DNA from: Caryophanales bacterium
Lineage (GTDB): Bacteria > Bacillota > Bacilli > Alicyclobacillales > SLC66
NCBI GenBank assembly: GCA_027341705.1
Contig: DAIELO010000058.1
Coordinates: 1 to 7,086 of the forward strand
Direction of reading: 5' to 3'
DNA: 7,086 bases
Shown: piece after piece, positions 6,350 through 7,086 of the stretch
Numbering within the stretch: position 1 is the first letter of the stretch
Layout of the letters: each line of letters begins with the position of its first letter
Position numbers and translations under genes: made by a program
Notes under the pieces: generated by a model
Database searches by the model: none
Seen by the model: the letters and a program-made list of their open reading frames with translations, nothing else
What the model was told of the DNA's origin: nothing

Positions 6350-7072
6350 ATGGATTATCATGATGTTTTGGCAGCTTTTGGTGCAGGCAGTGCACACCCT
6401 GGCGGTTTTCGCGACACGCTTTTCTGGTTAGATCGTCTCCCACTACACCCCCCCATGCGCGTGCTAGAGGTAGGATGTGGCACAGGCAGAACAGCTTGCA
6501 CCATACAGGAGAAGTTTGGTATACCAGTGGTCGGTGTGGATATTCGGCCGCTAATGATTGAAAAGGCAAAAAAGCGTGCCATGGCGCTTTCGCTTGATAC
6601 TGAATTTGTGGTGTCAAAAGATCCTAATCGACTTCCATTTCCTGATCAAAGTTTTGATCTCATTGTTGTGGAGTCTGTTACCATTTTTAATCAAATTGAG
6701 GTTTTGATTAAAGAATATTTTCGCGTTCTGCGTTCATCTGGCGTCGTCATTGATACAGAAATGGCGGCCGCCAATACATTAACTCCAACATTGTTGAAAG
6801 AAGTCTATGAATTGTATGGGGCCACAAGGGTACCTACGTTGAAGGGTTGGAAACAACTGTATCTTGCAGCAGGATTTCAAACGGTACAGACTATTCTATC
6901 TGGTGCGGTACACGAATTATCGATGGAAAATGAAGTACATGATGGCATGGGCATTGTCAGTCCAGAAGCATTTTCTGCCCAGGCGTCAGCCATTGTCGAT
7001 CGTAATTTTAAATTAATGCAAGAAAATAACAAATGGTTTGCATATGGCGTGTTTCGCGCAGTGAAAGAATAA
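6350..7072 (+). CDS. Class I SAM-dependent methyltransferase (substrate unknown)
   Basis: This 240-aa cytoplasmic enzyme should transfer a methyl group from S-adenosylmethionine. The SAM-binding Rossmann fold is clear. Motif I is VLEVGCGTG (residues 38-46), an acidic residue ends strand 2 in VVGVDIRP (Asp64), and the LPFPDQSFDLIVV block (95-106) is typical of methyltransf_11-type enzymes. YFRVLRSSGVVIDTE follows as the usual helix and strand after motif III. The second half (after about residue 130) is variable in this superfamily and does not identify the substrate; small-molecule targets such as quinones or other metabolites are possible. The ATG at 6350 is preceded by GGGAGGGG (6338-6345); a TTG at 6287 in the same frame lacks a ribosome binding site. 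The gene diverges from the small minus-strand gene and appears to lead an operon continuing off the right edge. The fold assignment is firm; the role is unknown. Confidence 0.88.
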   Translation: MDYHDVLAAFGAGSAHPGGFRDTLFWLDRLPLHPPMRVLEVGCGTGRTACTIQEKFGIPVVGVDIRPLMIEKAKKRAMALSLDTEFVVSKDPNRLPFPDQSFDLIVVESVTIFNQIEVLIKEYFRVLRSSGVVIDTEMAAANTLTPTLLKEVYELYGATRVPTLKGWKQLYLAAGFQTVQTILSGAVHELSMENEVHDGMGIVSPEAFSAQASAIVDRNFKLMQENNKWFAYGVFRAVKE

Positions 7073-7078
7073 GGAGGT
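7071..7078 (+). promoter_or_regulatory. Ribosome binding site of the next gene (start beyond window)
   Basis: AAGGAGGT overlaps the last two bases of the methyltransferase stop codon. No usable start codon follows within the last eight bases, so the gene it serves begins at or just beyond the right edge. The tight spacing implies co-transcription with the methyltransferase, with possible translational coupling. Confidence 0.7.
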
Positions 7079-7086
7079 ATTTAGTC

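Overview
The window looks like chromosome from a Bacillota (Firmicutes) bacterium of moderate GC. The evidence is strong AGGAGG-type ribosome binding sites, sigma-A-like promoters with 17-base spacers, GTG starts, a rho-independent terminator with a T-run, and a serine recombinase and HtrA-like protease of Gram-positive type. An acidophilic or thermophilic Alicyclobacillus-like relative is possible, but this is only an impression and no marker gene settles it.

Left part (1-1125). The window opens inside a serine site-specific recombinase gene whose N-terminal catalytic domain lies beyond the left edge. Its stop codon is followed directly, with no intergenic gap, by the C-terminal half of a trypsin-like HtrA/DegP-type protease. 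That half keeps the GNSGGP serine motif but lacks the His/Asp half and any PDZ domain. This is the layout expected where a recombinase-bearing element has integrated into a protease gene. The junction falls around 829-856, and an 8-bp inverted repeat (829-851) spans the recombinase stop codon. The other element end should lie to the left, outside the window.

Centre (1126-5887). A well-formed promoter (1152-1180) and a leader of about 110 nt with two small hairpins precede a long, intact gltB-type gene for the glutamate synthase large subunit (GTG start at 1298, 1508 aa). All four classical domains are recognisable: Ntn glutaminase with Cys12, central domain, FMN/Fe-S synthase domain and GXGXG helix domain. 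The iron-sulfur motif carries an additional cysteine. No gltD small subunit follows. The gene ends at a strong intrinsic terminator (5857-5887).

Right part (5886-7086). A small minus-strand gene of unknown function (112 aa) converges on gltB and is divergent from a class I SAM-dependent methyltransferase gene (240 aa). Back-to-back promoters lie in the 125-bp gap between these two. The methyltransferase stop overlaps an AAGGAGGT ribosome binding site for a further gene just beyond the right edge, so it is probably the first gene of an operon.

The gltB gene supplies glutamate from glutamine and 2-oxoglutarate. No functional link between it and the recombinase/protease junction or the methyltransferase locus is visible. 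I see no tRNA, rRNA, CRISPR array or insertion sequence with terminal repeats.
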